Below are positions 62,550 through 64,000 of a DNA stretch of 64,000 bases, piece after piece. This DNA comes from C-114 sp963719285. Lineage in GTDB: Bacteria; Chloroflexota; Limnocylindria; Limnocylindrales; CSP1-4. The notes beneath the pieces are model-generated. The model had not been told where the DNA came from and searched no databases. It saw only the letters and a list, made by a program, of their open reading frames with translations. Position 1 is the first letter of the stretch. Each line of letters starts with the position of its first letter. Made by a program: the position numbers and the translations under genes. The stretch covers positions 806,001 through 870,000 of the forward strand of contig CAVRBO010000004.1 of NCBI GenBank assembly GCA_963719285.1. Direction: 5' to 3'.

Positions 62550-63100
62550 CCTTCGCGCCAGACGGCCCGCCAGTAGCCGCCGTATTCGCTCACGAGCCCG
62601 TCCGCGTCGACCTCGACCGGCGCCTTGAACCCCGCCGAGCGATAGCGCCACGCCAGCTCGCCGACGCGCTCGTACGTCTGCGACCCGTGGACCACGTCGA
62701 GGCCCGGGAACCGGAGCCAGGCCGTCTCGATGTCGGCCGATGCGCCGGGGGCGAGGCCGAGCCGCCAGACAGGCAGGGAGTTGGTCAGCGGCGAGAAGCC
62801 GAGATCCACGTCGAGGCAGGCAGCCGAGTCGATGACGACCGCGCCATCGCGCTCCCAGCGGCCGTGGCCGTCGGCGTGAAGCTCGATCCGCACGGGTGCC
62901 GCGGCGCCGATCCAGGCATCGACTCGCGCCGTCCGCGTGCGACCGGCGGCGTCGAGCCCGATCGCGTACTCCAGGCGGTGGCCGACGCCGCCCTCGACGA
63001 CGATCGCGCTGCCGGTGAGATGGGACCCCGACTCGGCACGGTCGATCTCGGCCCACTCGAGACCGGGGACGTCCAGCCGTCGCCACATGATCCGGATCAC
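62546..63100 (-). CDS. Putative glycolipid-binding family protein (DUF1089-like)
   Basis: 184 residues. MWRRLDVPGLEWAEI, GSAIVVEGGVGHRLEYAIGLDAAGRTRTARV, GRWERDGAVVIDSAACLDVDLGFSPLTNSLPVWRL and YERVGELAWRYRSAGFKAPVEVDADGLVSEYGGYWRA match the putative glycolipid-binding family, a lipocalin-like beta barrel of unproven role. GTG 63100 is chosen because CATACT ends six bases upstream; ATG 63088, four codons in, is the alternative. Coupled to the GDPD gene, which hints at lipid or glycerophosphodiester handling. Confidence 0.85.
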   Translation of the reverse strand: MIRIMWRRLDVPGLEWAEIDRAESGSHLTGSAIVVEGGVGHRLEYAIGLDAAGRTRTARVDAWIGAAAPVRIELHADGHGRWERDGAVVIDSAACLDVDLGFSPLTNSLPVWRLGLAPGASADIETAWLRFPGLDVVHGSQTYERVGELAWRYRSAGFKAPVEVDADGLVSEYGGYWRAVWREG

Positions 63101-63141
63101 GGCGCCAGTATGTCGAACCGCCGGGACCGGGCGGGGGCCGC

Positions 63142-63147
63142 TACGAT
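63142..63147 (+). promoter_or_regulatory. Leaderless -10 (TACGAT) for the MBL-fold gene
   Basis: TACGAT ends six bases before GTG 63154. Confidence 0.65.
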
Positions 63148-63153
63148 CGGTCC

Positions 63154-63912
63154 GTGCGACTGACCGACCGGATCCACCTCATCGGCAGCGGCGAGCCCGA
63201 CCTCATGACGACCGACCCGATCGACAGTCAGGTCTACCTGATCGAGTCCGACGCGGGCCATGTCGTGGTGGATGGCGGCGCCGGCAGGTCGATCGACGCG
63301 ATCCTGGCCAACGTCGTGGCCGACGGGCTCGACCCGGCCCATATCGGTTGGCTGCTCATCACCCACGCGCACGGCGACCATGCCGGCGCCGGGCCTGCCT
63401 GGCGGGCGCACGTGCCGGGCCTCCGCATCGGGGCCTCGGCCGAGGTCGCCGGCTGGCTGGAGACGGCCGACGAGGAGGCGACGAGCGTGGACAGGGCCCG
63501 CCGCGCCGGGATCTACCCCGCCGGATTCCGCCTGGCGCCCTGTGAGATCGACCTCCGGATGGCCGACGGGACGGCCCTCGAACTCGGCGACGGCCTCCGC
63601 CTCAGCGCGGTGGCGACGCCCGGGCACGCGGCCGGGCACCTCTCGTTCGTGCTCGACGAGGGGGCCGGCAGGGAGGGGCGACGGGCCACCTTCAGTGGCG
63701 ACGCGCTCTTCCCCGGCGGGCTGATCCTCCTCCAGGACACGTGGGACTGCGACATGGGTGCGGCGATGCGGAGCGTCGAACGCCTGGCGGCCCTGGACGC
63801 CGACGACCTGCTCGCCGGGCACCTGGCGCCGGTCATCGGCGATGCCCGGGCGCACGCGGCGACGGCACTCGGACGGATCTCCGCGCTCCTGCCGCCGGCG
63901 AACCTCCTGTGA
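63154..63912 (+). CDS. MBL-fold metallo-hydrolase
   Basis: 252 residues. Metallo-beta-lactamase fold with THAHGDHAGAG (HxHxDH metal motif, residues about 69-79), the later PGHAAGHLSFVL His, FSGDALFPGGLILL Asp and LLAGHLAPV His. HLIGSGEPDLMTTDPIDSQVYLIESDAGHVVVDGG is the usual first strand pair. The glyoxalase-II-like general form does not fix the substrate. GTG 63154 is leaderless. Followed 10 bases later by a PPOX-like gene. Confidence 0.9.
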   Translation: MRLTDRIHLIGSGEPDLMTTDPIDSQVYLIESDAGHVVVDGGAGRSIDAILANVVADGLDPAHIGWLLITHAHGDHAGAGPAWRAHVPGLRIGASAEVAGWLETADEEATSVDRARRAGIYPAGFRLAPCEIDLRMADGTALELGDGLRLSAVATPGHAAGHLSFVLDEGAGREGRRATFSGDALFPGGLILLQDTWDCDMGAAMRSVERLAALDADDLLAGHLAPVIGDARAHAATALGRISALLPPANLL

Positions 63913-63922
63913 GCGAGCTCCG

Positions 63923-64000
63923 GTGAGCGGCGGCCTCGCGCCGGAGGTGCTCGACGCGCTCCTGCGCGAGACCATCGTCGCCCGTCTCGCCACGATCGAC
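63923..64000 (+). CDS. Start of a pyridoxamine-phosphate-oxidase-like (PPOX) protein, cut by window end
   Basis: Twenty-six codons from GTG 63923 to the last base: VSGGLAPEVLDALLRETIVARLATID. The E-T-I-V-A-R-L-A-T-I-D ending is how PPOX/F420 split-barrel proteins begin, where it normally continues xDGxPH. The assignment rests on this short stretch only. It follows the MBL gene by 10 bases in the same direction. Confidence 0.5.
   Translation, partial: MSGGLAPEVLDALLRETIVARLATID

Overview
The window is a GC-rich (roughly 70 percent by eye), gene-dense bacterial chromosome segment on which I place about 60 protein genes. I see no rRNA, tRNA, CRISPR array, insertion sequence or prophage. The gene mix points to a free-living aerobic soil or freshwater bacterium, best guess Chloroflexota (Limnocylindria / Ellin6529-like), with a deep actinobacterial lineage as the alternative. 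The mix includes F420 biosynthesis with many F420-type oxidoreductases, homodimeric pyruvate dehydrogenase E1, polyphosphate kinase with CYTH-CHAD, Tat and lipoprotein export, and a lysine/alanine-rich histone-like tail protein. The taxon is an inference from content only.

Layout. 0.4-6.1 kb: histone-like protein, then a polyphosphate cluster (ppx/gppA on plus; ppk1 and a frameshifted CYTH-CHAD gene on minus). 6.1-8.7 kb: small membrane, YbjQ and DUF971 genes and an ATP-dependent DNA ligase homologue whose catalytic lysine is gone. 8.8-15.2 kb: S9 peptidase, deoC, a decayed MFS gene, an aldehyde dehydrogenase and a half-length ALDH partner. 15.5-17.4 kb: two EamA transporters. 17.5-25.0 kb: galactose utilisation (galK, LLM oxidoreductase, ABC importer, DeoR regulator, galT). 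25.1-33.3 kb: argH and adenosine deaminase on plus, then the arginine operon argC-J-B-R-G on minus, driven by a promoter embedded in a palindromic ARG-box-like site. 33.4-37.2 kb: OsmC-like protein, ABC exporter, thioredoxin reductase. 37.2-43.0 kb: F420 island (cofE, cofC, cofD, three luciferase-like oxidoreductases, one FDOR/PPOX protein). 43.3-50.6 kb: EAL phosphodiesterase, DUF1684, MTA phosphorylase, LLM oxidoreductase, inositol-phosphatase family protein, a solo 5'-3' exonuclease, nicotinamidase, DUF2255. 50.6-57.5 kb: aceE, SIMPL protein, sugar dehydrogenase lipoprotein, cupin, DUF72, MarR. 57.6-64 kb: GntR-controlled ABC sugar importer, glycerophosphodiesterase, glycolipid-binding-like protein, MBL hydrolase, and the start of a PPOX-like gene.

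Two window-wide patterns go beyond gene content. First, many genes that open a transcription unit have a TAnnnT hexamer ending exactly six bases before an ATG or GTG. This is the geometry of leaderless transcripts and it helps decide several starts. Second, a 19-base intergenic repeat (GCGCCTTCGCTCGGGAGTC and near copies) occurs five times and mostly forms terminator-like hairpins between genes.

How the genes work together: imported sugar (probably galactose or a galactoside) is phosphorylated by GalK and exchanged by GalT under DeoR control. DeoC and the ALDH pair would take deoxyribose phosphate to acetyl units, and AceE makes acetyl-CoA from pyruvate. The F420 genes make the deazaflavin and an FGD-like enzyme could reduce it for the neighbouring oxidoreductases. 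Neither sugar importer carries its own ATPase, so a shared one elsewhere in the genome is expected.
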